From the NCBI GenBank assembly GCA_016858145.1, contig JAEHOE010000020.1, forward strand, positions 806,001 to 870,000: a DNA stretch of 64,000 nt, written 5' to 3'. The notes beneath the pieces were generated by a model. That model was not told where the DNA came from. It searched no databases and was given only the letters and a program-made list of their open reading frames with translations. Positions 35,962-46,885 of this stretch are shown here, piece by piece; position 1 is the stretch's first letter; the number at the start of each line of letters is the position of its first letter. The DNA is from Edaphochlamys debaryana. Lineage: Eukaryota; Chlorophyta; Chlorophyceae; Chlamydomonadales. Made by a program: the position numbers and the translations under genes.

Positions 35962-37248
35962 GCGGCGGGTGACTAATGCCGTCATCCGGCGGCGGGGGCG
36001 GCGCGGCGGGGCGGGGCGGGGCTGCTGTTGGGCCCGTTGGACGACTGACTGACTGACTGACTCAGCTCGTGACCTGGCGTGAGCCCCCGAGAGCTGTCCA
36101 GGGCCCCCAAGGGTAAGGCCCAGCGGGTAGAGGCGGCGGGGGCTGCCATGCGGAGCGGTTGCCGGTTGACTGGCAGACCATGACCAGTTGTTGCTCGGCG
36201 TTGACCTCACCAAAGCTGTTCAGGGGCTTCCGGAGGTCTGACATGGCCGCATGGCTCGAGCACTGCCAGAACTTTAGCGGCGCTGTCGCTTGGACAAGGG
36301 CGGCGGGGGTGGGGTCCAAAGGCAAGAGGGGGGCTGTTGGAACGCACGTGACGAGCATGTCGATCGTTTACCGTTGATCAGGGCCTCTTGGCGGTTGACG
36401 GTTGAATCACTGTGGGCCCTATCGTGACTGGGAGACTTGGGAGAAGACGAGGCCTGGTTGATGCACGGGTACCCTGGATTGGGAGGGGCCGTGTTGGGCG
36501 GACGTCATGGTTGGGGACAGGAAAGCGCTCTGGGGTGGCGGGGCTGCTGCAGGGGCTGGGCGGAGTTTCTTCGAAGGATGGTCGGATGCAGGGGCTGGCG
36601 ACGCGTTTGGGAGGGTGCGTGTTGCCCATGCAAGTTGCTGCCGAGCCCCTGTCCCTAACCCGCCGGCCGGGTCGCATCGTGCACGGCGCCGGGAAGCCCG
36701 ATCGCCGGGCAGCCTCGCCGAGCTCCTTGAAGGAACCGCAGCTGCTTGTGCCCCATACACACAGACCCTGCTCGCTGTTCGTCTAGCCTCACTCGCTCCC
36801 CACTCGGTGCAAGGCAGCGCCAAAGCTCGCAAGTGTGGCGTCGCTCAGCTCGCACCGGCAGCTCTCGCGACCGGCAGCCCGGCCCTTAGCGTCGCTCGAG
36901 GCGCACCGCAAGTGCTTTGATTGTCCCAAGGACGCCCTCCGCCGGAGCCAAGCGCCGCCACGGCCGCTCGCAGACCGGTGGGTCGCATATCCGCGAGGAT
37001 GCCTCGCGGCAACCCGTTTTAGGCCTGCGTTGCCGCCCGCGGCCCGCCTGCCCAGCATATGTGATGATAGGGGTTCAGGTGCTCCTGGCCCGGGCCCGCT
37101 GCTTGTGTCGCGGGAAGGGTCGTGTCCATGGCCATGCGAAGCCCTTGTTGCCCGCAGCGCACGCGACCCCCTCCCGCTCCACCCCCTCCCCCCCGGCAGG
37201 TGCAGTCAGCGCCTCGCAAGCCGTTCCATCTCAAGAGGCAACGACAGG
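35962..37248. other. intergenic between zinc-finger paralogues
   Basis: No gene could be supported. A (GACT)5 microsatellite lies at 36043-36062. Sequence near 36930-36990 resembles the 5' flank of the previous zinc-finger gene (~33080-33140). Confidence 0.45.
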
Positions 37249-39342
37249 ATGCCCACCGTCTACTCCGTGGAGTATGACCCGTCAGGGCGGGCCACTTGCA
37301 AGAGTGAGCCGGGCTGGGGCTGGCGGGCACGTGTGATAGGGACAAGCGTGCCCGAGAGCGGAGGGCCCTGCGCCGGAGGTCGAGTCCCTCCCTGCACCTG
37401 TTGAGCTGCTCAGGGCAGATCTGTCACGCGCACGCCCACTCCACCGGACCGCCTCCACCGACAGTCCGGTGCCCGCCCCGTCCGCCCCGCTCCAGCGTCA
37501 GGACCCCCTCAACCCCCCGCTTCACCCATTTACGTTGCTGCGAAGTCCCATCCTGTAACGCCTCCCTTTCTGGACACGCCTCCTCGTCTGGACACGCTGT
37601 TTCCCCCCCTGCACCGTATATTGCCATTAGGGAAGGACTGCAGCTCCAAGATCCCCAAGCACTCGATGCGCTTCTCCAAGGTGGCCTGGAAGAGCGACGA
37701 CCCGTGCGGCATGCAGTTCAAGGCCTACTAGTGAGCGCAGCGGGGAGGGGCGGGGGCACGGGCGGGCAGGGGTAGGGGCAGGGGCAGGGGCAGTCGTATT
37801 ACTGAGCACAGCGGGGGTTACGAGAACATGTACGGGCCACGCAGCGAGGCGGGGGGGATGGAGATGGGCCAGGTCGGGCATGAGCCCTTGGACTCGCACT
37901 GCTCAGCGGGTGGGTCTGATGCAGCTGGAAGCGGATGCATGCGGTGAGAGGGACCCTACCCCGCCCCCTTGCTGAGGCCCCGCTGGACCGCCCCTGTGCA
38001 TGGCCCAACCTCCCCTCCCCTCGCCTCTCCTACCCAACCCGTCACCTCCACCCCACCGCGACCTTCTGTGTGTAGGCTGCCTCCCTACGTACCGGTTCCC
38101 CTTGCGGGCCGCCCCAGCCCTGGCCGAGTCCAACCACACCCCGCCCAACCAACCCGCCCCCTTTCCACCGCCCAACCCCCCCAGCCACCTTCCGTGCGTG
38201 GGGGAGAGCATTCTCCACAACGCCGTGACCGCCAACGGTAGCATTGAGGCTCTGGTGGCCAAGTGGGTGATGGCGGTTGGGCGGTTGGGGTCGTGAGGGT
38301 GGGTGAGGCGGTTGACCGTCGGAGGGTACCCTGCGGAGGATATGCCGGGCGCAGTACGGGCCGCCAAGCGGAGCGGGCGTGGGCGCGGGTGACGCCTCAT
38401 CCTTCCCCCCCCCCCTAAGCCTGAAGCCTGAAGGCCGGCAGGTCGCCAGCCGACTCCATCGCCCCCTCACCTTTACCCCTTTCTTGCATCTTCTCCCTTG
38501 CCCCTTTTCCTCCACCCTCCCCTCTCCCTTCCCCCCCCTCCCCAGCCTGAAGCCCGAGGACCGGCAGGTGGCCATCGACTGCCTCAGGGGGGAGCGCCCG
38601 CCGCCGCCGCCGCCCGCGGAGGCGCCCATCCCCACACCGCCGCGGAAGCGGGTGCGTGCGGGGCGTGAAGGGGGTGAAGTTCTTCATGGGGAGGACCAGG
38701 AGGGGGTGTAGGAAGTCTTCGTGTAGTGCGGACAGGGGCTGAGTCACCACCCACGAGCGCTTGCGCACAGGGCGGGAGGGGAACCGGGGGCTCGAGGGGG
38801 GGTGAAGGGGCCAGAGGGGTTGGCGAGGAAGGGGCAACTCAAGGGTAGGGGACTCAAAGGCTACCTCTCTGCGCCGGCGGGGCACCGGGCCTCGCTTGGC
38901 AAGCGCCGCAACCCCTTCCCACTGTATGCCCACCTCGGCTTCCCGCACTGCGCCCCTCTGCCTAACCACTCCCCCCACCATCCCTTCGTCCCGCCCCCCC
39001 GCCCAGGCCGCGCCCCGCAAGAAGCAACGGATGACGGAGGCGGAGGCGGAGGCGGAGGCGGAGGCGGAGGCGGAGGCGGAGGCGGGGGCTGTGGCCCAGG
39101 CCCAGCTCATGTCGGCGCTCGCGGCCGCCGGCCTGCTGCCGCTGATGTCTCCGCTGGCGATGCCAATGCAGATGCCGGTGCCGATGGAGTTCTCAATGCC
39201 CGTGCCGTTCCAGCCGCCGCCGCTGGCCCTGGCGCCACCCACGCCCACGCCCGCGCCCAAGGCCCCGGCCGGGGCGGGGTCAGGGGCGGGGGCAGGCAAG
39301 CGGTGGCGCTTGCGGGCGGCGGCGGAGGAGGACGACGAGTGA
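37249..39342 (+). CDS. PARP-type zinc-finger protein with Met-rich tail, 224 aa
   Basis: Exons 37249-37303, 37631-37730, 38185-38262, 38546-38651 and 39007-39342 join in phase. The finger reads VEYDPSGRATCKRKDCSSKI, RFSKVAWKSDD and AYYHLPCV, giving Cys-x4-Cys and His-x2-Cys. ESILHNAVTANGSIEALVA and LKPEDRQVAIDCL match KILANALAAHGNHEALVTK and LKPEDQEVAIAVL of the 33669 gene. The tail has a (Glu-Ala)8 run from a GAGGCG repeat (39037-39084), a Met/Pro-rich stretch (LMSPLAMPMQMPVPMEF), a Pro/Ala segment and a basic-acidic end. Exon 1 is nearly identical in DNA to that of the 33669 gene, whereas later exons are strongly diverged. A DNA-binding nuclear role is inferred from the finger. An AATAAA occurs at ~39410. 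Confidence 0.8.
38420..38545 (+). repeat. 126-bp partial duplicate of zinc-finger exon 4 and its intron
   Basis: A copy of the start of exon 4 (CTGAAGCCTGAAGGCCGGCAGGT) follows an AG at 38418-38419, exactly 126 bp before the real exon (after AG at 38545). Its frame runs open into the real exon, so using the upstream acceptor would insert 42 in-frame residues. Confidence 0.75.
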
Positions 39343-40119
39343 GGGCCTTGCGGCGGTGGCAATGGTGGTGGTTGCTAGAGCGGGCCGCATTGACCCAGCC
39401 GGTGGCCGAATAAACATGCAGGATATTGATACGATGCGACACTGTGTTGGCGCTCGACGCTTCTCAGTCGGGGCAAGAGTTATGGTCACAGTTTGAACCA
39501 AAGTGGTGAAGGACGCAGGATGTTGACACGCTGGAGAGGGCTTCTGTCACGAGGGGCAGCGCCTGTGGGATACTCTACTTTGCTGATGTGCTGGGGGCGC
39601 TTGCTGGAGTTGTCGTAAATGAGGGGCTCACTTGCGCCGCAGCCGTGGACGCCGTGATGCCGTGACTTGTGCACCTGTGGACTTGGTGGACTTGTGGAGT
39701 TGTGGTGGACTTTGCAGAGGAGTGCCAGCGCCTGTGCGGTGGCGGACACGATTGTCTGTTGCAAGTGTGGTGTCAGAAAGAGAACCTGCCAGAAGTTGAG
39801 GGGAAGGCTGCCTTCAAGGCAAGTTGCGGGTATCAGGTGGGGGAGGCTGCCTTGCGCGGGCCTACAGCGGTGCACACGGGTAGGTCTCAGGCACGGTGGC
39901 CCTGTGCAAACCACTGAGCTGCGCAAGCTGGCTGAAAACCCTCGAGGCGCATTTGTGCAGAGTCTGGGGACTTGTTCAAGAGGGGCGCACGATGCCCTTG
40001 TGCGGTGTGGTACGGCACTGCACGACAGTCGGAGGGCCCCTTTGCAGAAAGGCCGTCCTTGCCCCGCAGTCTTTGCCCGCAGTCACAACCTTTACAACCG
40101 CGCCTACAGAGCTTACAAC

Positions 40120-42497
40120 ATGGCCGCATCCGACGCATACGTCACCCGGCTGGGCTCGCTGCTGGTGCACAAGGACATCTCACCGCAAATTCTCGCAAAG
40201 CTGGAGCCCGCGGCGTGCCGCGCTGTCCGCCTGGTAAACAGAGCGCTGCTCGCTGCTCACGACGAGATGATCGCGTCCATCTACGTGCCGAGGGAGCCAA
40301 CTGCGAAGGATGCCGCGGTAGCACTGCCCGGCATGCTCAGCCGCGGCTGCAGGCCGAAACTGGTCTCGATTGCTCTGGAGGGCGATGTACAGCAGCAGCA
40401 GACCGGCGCGTAAGAGTGTGTTCGACTTGGGGGGCTCTGACTTGCGCGACACTTCAGCTCAAGATCCCGCGCTTTTGGCCCGCGCAGGCTGCGGCTGTTG
40501 CGCTCCTTCGCAAACGCCTCGGCGGTGGACCCGCTGCCCACGCGGAGCTTGGACCTCAACCCCACAGCGCTCAGCAAGGACACGGCAAGCCTGGTGGCCG
40601 CCGCATTCCCGACGCTGGAGCACATCTCCGTGTCCAACTACAACAGCGAGCCTCTGGACGAGGACACTCTGGCCTCAGGCTTGGAACGGTTACTGAGCCC
40701 GCAGCACGGCACGTCCAGAGTCACCAAGCTCGACGTCATACTCGGTTGGCGGCAGCAGGTCCTCACACCAGCCCTAGGCCGGGCCCTCAGGACTGGCTCC
40801 GGCCTCGACGAGCTCTTGCTAGGCCCTACCCTGGATAGCATTGAGCAGATTATCCCGCTGGCCGGCATGACCAACTTGACCTCGCTTTCTCTCCGGGGCT
40901 ACTGCAAGCCATCGCTCCTGCAGCCCCTCCTCTCACCCCTCACCGCCCTGGCCAAGCTAACCCTGACCCAAGTGGGCAGCGAGCTCTCCAGCGTCCTCTC
41001 CACGTGCTCTATGACCTCGTCGACCTCGACAGCCTGCAGCGCCTGACAACCCTCACGAGCCTCACCGCCAAAGCCCTGGTGTTCCCCACCGAGCGTCCAC
41101 CGGCCTCTGCCCCAGGCCCAGGGCCCTCAGGCTGGCAGCTACCGCTCAAGCTCGCCCACGCCGATCTCAACATGCAGCCACTCGAGCCGATTGCAGCTCT
41201 TCTCGGCTCGCCTGTGCACCGTCAGATCAAGTGGGTCCTGGCCCTGTATCTCTAGGGCGGCCACCACTTCGTTGATGCGACGGGCGCCCTGACGGCCGCT
41301 GGGGAGGCGGCGCTGTGTGACGTTGCCGCGTTCCTGGCCGGGAGGGTGGACGAGGAGTCAACCTTCGACATCCGGCCGGCCCGCAAGGGCTGGCGTGACC
41401 CCTTGCCGCTACGGGGCGCTGCCGAGAGCGAGGTCGGTGCGGGAGCCAGCCGGCGCAGCCACAGGCCGTGGCTGGAGGCGCTGGGTGCGGCGGGCGTTCC
41501 GCAGTTGATGCTCACCAGCTTCGTGCTGAGCCACGGCGACATGGTTGCGCTGGCGTCGTACAGCCGGCTCAAGGTGAGGTGTGGGGGCTTCAGTGGCGGG
41601 CTTCTGGGGCCAGGGGGCTCACATCCAGGGAGGCCACGGAGCCGGAGGCGTGGAAGGCGCAGTGGCTAGCCGCACTTGGGAAGGCCGTTCACAAATTGGC
41701 TCTTGGATGCCGAGCCACGTGCACGCACCTCGCCGTTCAGCGGGTTGACTGACCTTCAGCCGCCTTCAGGCCAGACTCACTCATCCCCCATGTTTGCCCT
41801 CTTTTGCATCCGCCACGCAGGTCCTGATCCTTGGCGGGGCGATTCAGATCCCGCCCTCGGCGCTGCTGCTGCTGGCGCGCACGCCACGGCTCAAGACCCT
41901 GCGCCTGGTGGGTGGGCGGCCGGGGGGCCAAGAAGGCGCAGGATGTGTTTGCATGAGCTGCACGAGGGGCTGCTCCGAGGGAGGTCCCTCCTTCGGCTGC
42001 CGCTGGCCGTTGGACCGAACCGACTTGGGCCGACTTGGGCGGACCGCGCTACTGCTGTTCGGCCGGGCCCCGCGGCTGAGGACCCTGCACCTGGTGGGTG
42101 CGACCTTCGGCATGCGGGCTACGGGCGGCGGGGAAGCCGCGGCGCTTCTGGGGTGCACTTCTCGCCCGCGCCTGTGTAACGCTCGCTATGTCGTCCGTGC
42201 TTGCCGTGTCGGAACCTCACTGCGCCCCGCTGCTTCTCGCCCTCGCCCGCCCTCCCCCAGAACATCGACGCCTGGCGCGGCCCCGATAAGCGCTACCCCC
42301 TGGGCGGGGCCCCGGGCGCACGTGAGGTGCTGCTGGGGCTCAACGTCGGCAACCCGCACCTGAACGTGGAGCTGGACCGCAGCTACAGCGACAAGGACGA
42401 GGTTCGCGCGCAGCTGCTGTCCCTGATTGCTCAGGTGCGGATCTTCCTGCGGATCCTCCCGGGCGGCGGGCCGTACCGGCTGCGTCTGCGGCAGTAG
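40120..42497 (+). pseudogene. F-box-like/LRR gene copy G, frameshifted and interrupted
   Basis: Exons equivalent to the family are 40120-40409, 40488-41573, 41821-41907 and 42261-42497. The N-terminus (MAASDAYVTRLGSLLVHKDI, then CRAVRLVNRALL) looks F-box-like; LRR-type segments follow (MTNLTSLSLRG, LLSPLTALAKLTL). Relative to its twin at 58274-60551, exon 2 lacks exactly 31 bp near 40993. This shifts the frame to a TGA at 41044-41046, so at most a 282-aa product is made. Downstream the old frame also has the TAG at 41253-41255 shared with the twin. An H-type tract (42044-42252) has replaced part of its last intron. F-box/LRR proteins are SCF ubiquitin-ligase adaptors; that role is inferred for the intact ancestor only. 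Confidence 0.8.
42044..42252 (+). repeat. tract nearly identical to 44851-45059 (gene-conversion-like)
   Basis: About 209 bp differ from 44851-45059 at only two positions that I can see, although this copy otherwise follows its twin at 58274-60551. The tract carries a second copy of the exon-3 end (FGRAPRLRTLHL plus donor) within what is intron in the twin. Confidence 0.8.
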
Positions 42498-43195
42498 GAC
42501 CGCTGGGGTGTCGTATGGTGTTTACGGCCTGGAGGCGACGGGCGGGCCCTAAGTGAAGGGCACGAGGCTGAAGCTGGGTGGGGGCAGGAGAGGAGGACGC
42601 AACGAAACGGGTGGATGGGTTCGCCACCAAAGGAAAGGCATGGAGATGAGGACGATGGGCTGTTGTGCCGCCGGAGGAGTTACTGCGTGTGCGTGTGCTT
42701 TGGGCGAGAGTGGGTGGCCTGACGGGCTTGCTTACGCACAATTGGGCAAGGTCCAGATGGCTTGTTGCAGTGTGAGACGGCGCCTCTAATCACTGCCCCC
42801 GGTTGAGATCTTATTTCTATAGCTGCCGCCTTGCATGAGTGGACCGTGCATGCGTCCCTAAGAGCCATGCCGCTGTAAAAGTCCGCTGGACATCCTGTAA
42901 GGGCTTTGCACGCAGTGTCCTGCACAAAACAGAGGGCACTTTGCGAATGTTGAGGACATTGCGGGGAAGGCTGCCAGCGTCAGCGCCAGGAGGCAACATT
43001 CGGAACAACTGGCTGATGACAGTTGAAGCGCATTTGTGCAGTGTTCGGGGAGCCTTGGCCAAGTGGGGTACGCAGAACGGCATTGTGCGGTGTGGTACGG
43101 CACTGCACGACGGGAGGGCCCCTTTCTTGCCGTCTTTGCCCGCAGTCTTCACCTGTAGTCACGACCTCCGCAACCGCGCCTACAGAGCTTTCAAA

Positions 43196-45317
43196 ATGTC
43201 CGCATCCGACGCATACGCCACCCGACTGGGCTCGCTGCTGCTTCACAAGGACATCGCACCGCAAATCTTCGCACAGCTGGATCGCCCGTCGCGCCGCGCT
43301 GTACGCCTGGTGAATAGAGCAATTCTATCCGGCCATGATGGCTTGATCACCGACATTTCCGCGCCGGAGCCAATAGCGGAGGATGCCGAGGTCGCCGTCC
43401 GCGGCTTTCTCAGCCGCGGTTGCAGGCCTGACATGGTTACAATCATATTGAAGGGGCAGCAGACCGGCGCGTAAGATTGCTCGCGGCTTGGGGGGGCCTG
43501 ACTCTGGCGGACAGTTCCGCTCAATCAAGATCCCGCGCTTTTCGCCCGCGCAGGCTGTGGCTGTTGCGCTCCTTTGCGGACGCCTCAGCGGTGGATGCGC
43601 TGCCCACACGTGTGCTCTTTATCAGCGCGACAGCGCTCAGCGAGGACACGGCGAGCCTGGTCGCAGCCGCGTTCCCGCAGCTGCAGACCATCTGCCTGTC
43701 CAACTACGACACCGCGCCTCTGGACGAGGCCACGCTGGCCTCGGGCTTGGAGAGATTACTCCGCCTGCAACCCAGCTTAGCGAAGCTTGACATCAGTCTT
43801 GGATGGCGACAGGACGCCCTCGCGCCCGCCCTAGCCGCGGCCCTTGCCACCGGCACCCGCCTACGGGAGCTATCCTTGTCAGCAAAGCTCACCAGCATGG
43901 AGCAAGTCAAGACCCTGGCAGGCATAACCAACCTTCGTTCCCTTCATGTATGCGGCCACGCCCAGGTCCTGCAGCCCCTCCTCTCACCCCTCACCGCTCT
44001 GACAGCGCTGTTCTTCACCGGTGCGGGCCGCAACCAGCCCAGCGTCATATGCGGTCTCGACCTTCCTAGTCTGGCCTCTCTTCACATCTCCACGCTTTCC
44101 ATGGAGCTCAGCAGCTTGCAGCGCCTGACAAACTTGACGCTCCTGTATGCCCAAGCCCTGGTGCTTGACAGTGACAGTGAGCGTGCGCCGGCCTTGGCTC
44201 GAGGGCCCACGGGCTGGCGACTGCCACCCAAGCTGGGAAGTGCATAACTACTCCAGCAAGATCCGGAGGTGCTCTCAGCTCTCCAATGCTCACCCGTGCG
44301 CCGGCTTTATTGGTATCTACACCTCGTCCTCAAGGCCGGTCGCCATGTTGCTGCGGATACAGGGGCCCTGACGGCCTATGGGGAGGCGGCGCTTTGCGAC
44401 GCTGCTCGCTTCCTGGGCGGGAGGATGGATGACACCTCTCGAGTCAGCGTGGGTTTGGCGCATGCGGACTTGCTCCACGAAGGTCAGCTCGGGGGCTGGG
44501 CACAAGGCGAGGCCGGAGCGGGCGGCAGCCCGCAGAGCCACAAGCTATGGCTGGAGGCGCTGGGTGCGGCGGGCGTTCCGCAGCTGCAGCTGACTAGCTT
44601 CGTGCTGAGCCACGGCGACATGGTAGCGCTGGCGTCGCACACCCGGCTCAAGGTGAGGCGTGGGGGCTGCAGTGATGGGCTTCTGCGGCGCAGGGGCACA
44701 CCTACGGGGTGGGGAGGGGTGGCACGGATGCAAGGTTGAAAGGGTTTGGTAGGAGACAGGTCCAGCCATCTATCGGCTTTCGCTTTTTCCTCGGGCTTGC
44801 CTCCGCCATGCAGGACCTTGATCTCGGCAACGGAGTGGTGTTCCCGCCCTCCGCGCTACTGCTGTTCGGCCGGGCCCCGCGGCTGAGGACCCTGCACCTG
44901 GTGGGTGCGACCTTCGGCATGCGGGCTACGGGCGGCGGGGAAGCCGCGGCGCTTCTGGGGTGCACTTCTCGCCCGCGCCTGTGTAGCGCTCGCTATGTCG
45001 TCCGTGCTTGCCGTGTCGGAACCTCACTGCGCCCCGCTGCTTCTCGCCCTCACCCGCCTTCCCCACAGGACATTGACGCCTGGCGCAGCCCCGAGGGCAG
45101 CGACCCCCTGGGCGGGGCCCCGGGCGCTCGGGAGGCGCTGCTGGGGCTTAACGTCAGCAACCCGCACCTGAACGTGGTGCTCGAGTGCAGCGGCTGGTAC
45201 CGGGAAGAGGTTATGACGGAGCAGCTCGCCCTCCTCGATGCGCTGAGGGCAGCGCTGACTCAGCTTCCGGGCGGTGGGCCGCGCCGGCTGCGGCATCTGT
45301 GCGACGGGCGCTGCTAG
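43196..45317 (+). CDS. F-box-like/LRR protein copy H, 322 aa to an in-frame TAA
   Basis: Exons are 43196-43470, 43554-44652, 44814-44900 and 45069-45317. Exons 1 and 2 give MSASDAYATRLGSLLLHKDI, then RRAVRLVNRAIL (F-box-like), and LRR-like segments (ITNLRSLHVCG, LQRLTNLTLLYAQAL). The frame meets TAA at 44245-44247 (KLGSA stop), where the 61714 copy reads KLAYIF. No indel is involved, and the rest of exon 2 through exon 4 stays open in the same frame with intact splice sites. The locus is therefore either a truncated 322-aa protein with a decaying 3' half or a recent pseudogene. TGTAA at 45478-45482 fits a polyadenylation signal. Role by family: substrate adaptor of an SCF ubiquitin ligase (inferred). 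Confidence 0.65.
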
Positions 45318-46885
45318 GAGCGACTCGTGCTGAGTTGTGGCCAGACTTGGCATGGGCTCGGGTTTTCCCGGTTGGGCTGAGGGTTCCTTCCCGCGTCTAG
45401 GCCGAGACGGCCAACCCTGGAGGGACGTGTCGAAAGACATGCGACGAGGCGCTGGCAATGCTTTTGCTTGTGCGGGATGTAATTTGAGTAGGGTTCTGAC
45501 CATGCTGCTCGTGGGCTAATCCATGGGCCATAGGCTACATTGCATGGCGTGTAGGAGTAAAGGTACCGGCATGCCTGGTGCGGCTTGAGCGGCGTTGTTA
45601 GGGGGGACAGGTGACTCGGCGGCGGCGGAGGACGGAGCAACGCATCGCTGTTCGCTGAGGCCTCTTGACTGATGTCAAGGTAGGGTTGGAGCACGGGGCG
45701 GTACTGGAGGCGTCTGATGCTGAAGGATCAAGCACAGCGCAAGTGGCAAGCGTTGTGTAATGCGCGGATATCTAGCGTGTTCACACAGCAAGGGCCGAGC
45801 GAGACGGTGGTTAGCGGTGTAAGGCTGGCCGGTGTTCGAGCTGAGGAATGCTTTTGCCTGAAGGGCGTCCGTCTATTCGGTATGTGATGGATATGTGAGT
45901 GGTCTGTGCTCTGTGGGGTTGATCGGACGTGGGGGGACAGGTTGTGTGCGTCCCGCGTAGCGGGCGGGGGGTTGATTGCACAGGTGGGGTAAGTTTTGCA
46001 CGCAGCCGTTGGAACGGCCGGAGCAGTTAACGTGCAGGTGCTGGAGAGAAATTGAGAAACGTTATCATCACTTGCCAGAAGCCAAGGCGTTTGGGCGGTG
46101 TTGGAGCCATCGCAGCCATCGTTTCGTTCGGTAGGATGCAGGGGTACTTCCAGGTCCTCCTGAAGCCCTATCCAACAATATACAGCTGTGCTTTTACACA
46201 GTACTAGATCATTGGGTATACTAGCGCTAGGTCGGGAAAGGAGCTGTATATTATTGGTTCTGCAACCTGGGCAGTCCGGTTTCTGCGAGGGGGTCGCACC
46301 AGCGACCACTCGGCAGGGCTCTGTGAGTGACCCCAGCCGCTACTAGGCCTAGGCCGTGTGCCTGAGTGCTTATATACACTACAGATGTCAGTCTGAGTGG
46401 AGAAGGGTCCTTGTTGCGGGTAAACATGCCGCCCAAGTCGGCGACATGCGCCGCGACCAAGGCGCTCAGACAGCGCTTCCAAGCCCCCAGATGACGCCTA
46501 TGGGTACCCAGGACTGCAGTTAGGGGTTCGTCTGTGTGCCGAAGTACCCGTTCGGGCTAAACTGGACCTTCGGGTAGGATGTGGTGATGTCGGGTACACT
46601 TTGCCTCGAACTGTGTTGTACGCAAGCGCATCTAAGTAAGCGTCTTCATTTTATATTGTTGTGCTAGCGGAGGCTCGTGTCGGGCTTCTGGAGTACGCTT
46701 TCGAAATTAACCCGTTTCGAGGCCGCGATGTACACTGGGTGCGATACGGCCTTCATATATTGTAGGCCGTCATTGATCACAATGAACCCTTCTGCAGGCG
46801 CTGAAGAGGCCTCGAGGGTCGAGCGAGACTACGGAAGCATGGGCGTCGGGCACTAGCGCGCGCTTCCCAATAAACTCTACTCAAG
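45318..46885. other. intergenic, 1.6 kb, relatively AT-rich
   Basis: No gene could be supported. Composition becomes visibly less GC-rich after ~46000. An imperfect inverted repeat (CAATATACAGCT near 46175 against AGCTGTATATTATTGG near 46242) lies here. The promoter of the secreted chimera gene should lie just before 46886. An AATAAA string at 46869 is incidental. Confidence 0.4.

Larger units (their letters stand above)
39007..43100. repeat. segmental duplication, copy 1 (partner 57202-61090)
   Basis: The last zinc-finger exon, its 3' flank, the whole LRR copy at 40120-42497 and the 5' flank of the next LRR copy (42820-43100) recur in the same order at 57202-61090. Most exon and intron positions match nearly base for base. 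Confidence 0.9.

Noticed and set aside
38896..39005. Plus-strand frame upstream of the Met-rich zinc-finger exon
   Set aside because: It is intron sequence: the matching region in the 56142 gene is also upstream of the acceptor and is not conserved as protein.
46168..46262. AT-rich imperfect inverted repeat, considered as a tRNA or MITE
   Set aside because: No cloverleaf with conserved tRNA positions, and no target duplication or defined ends.
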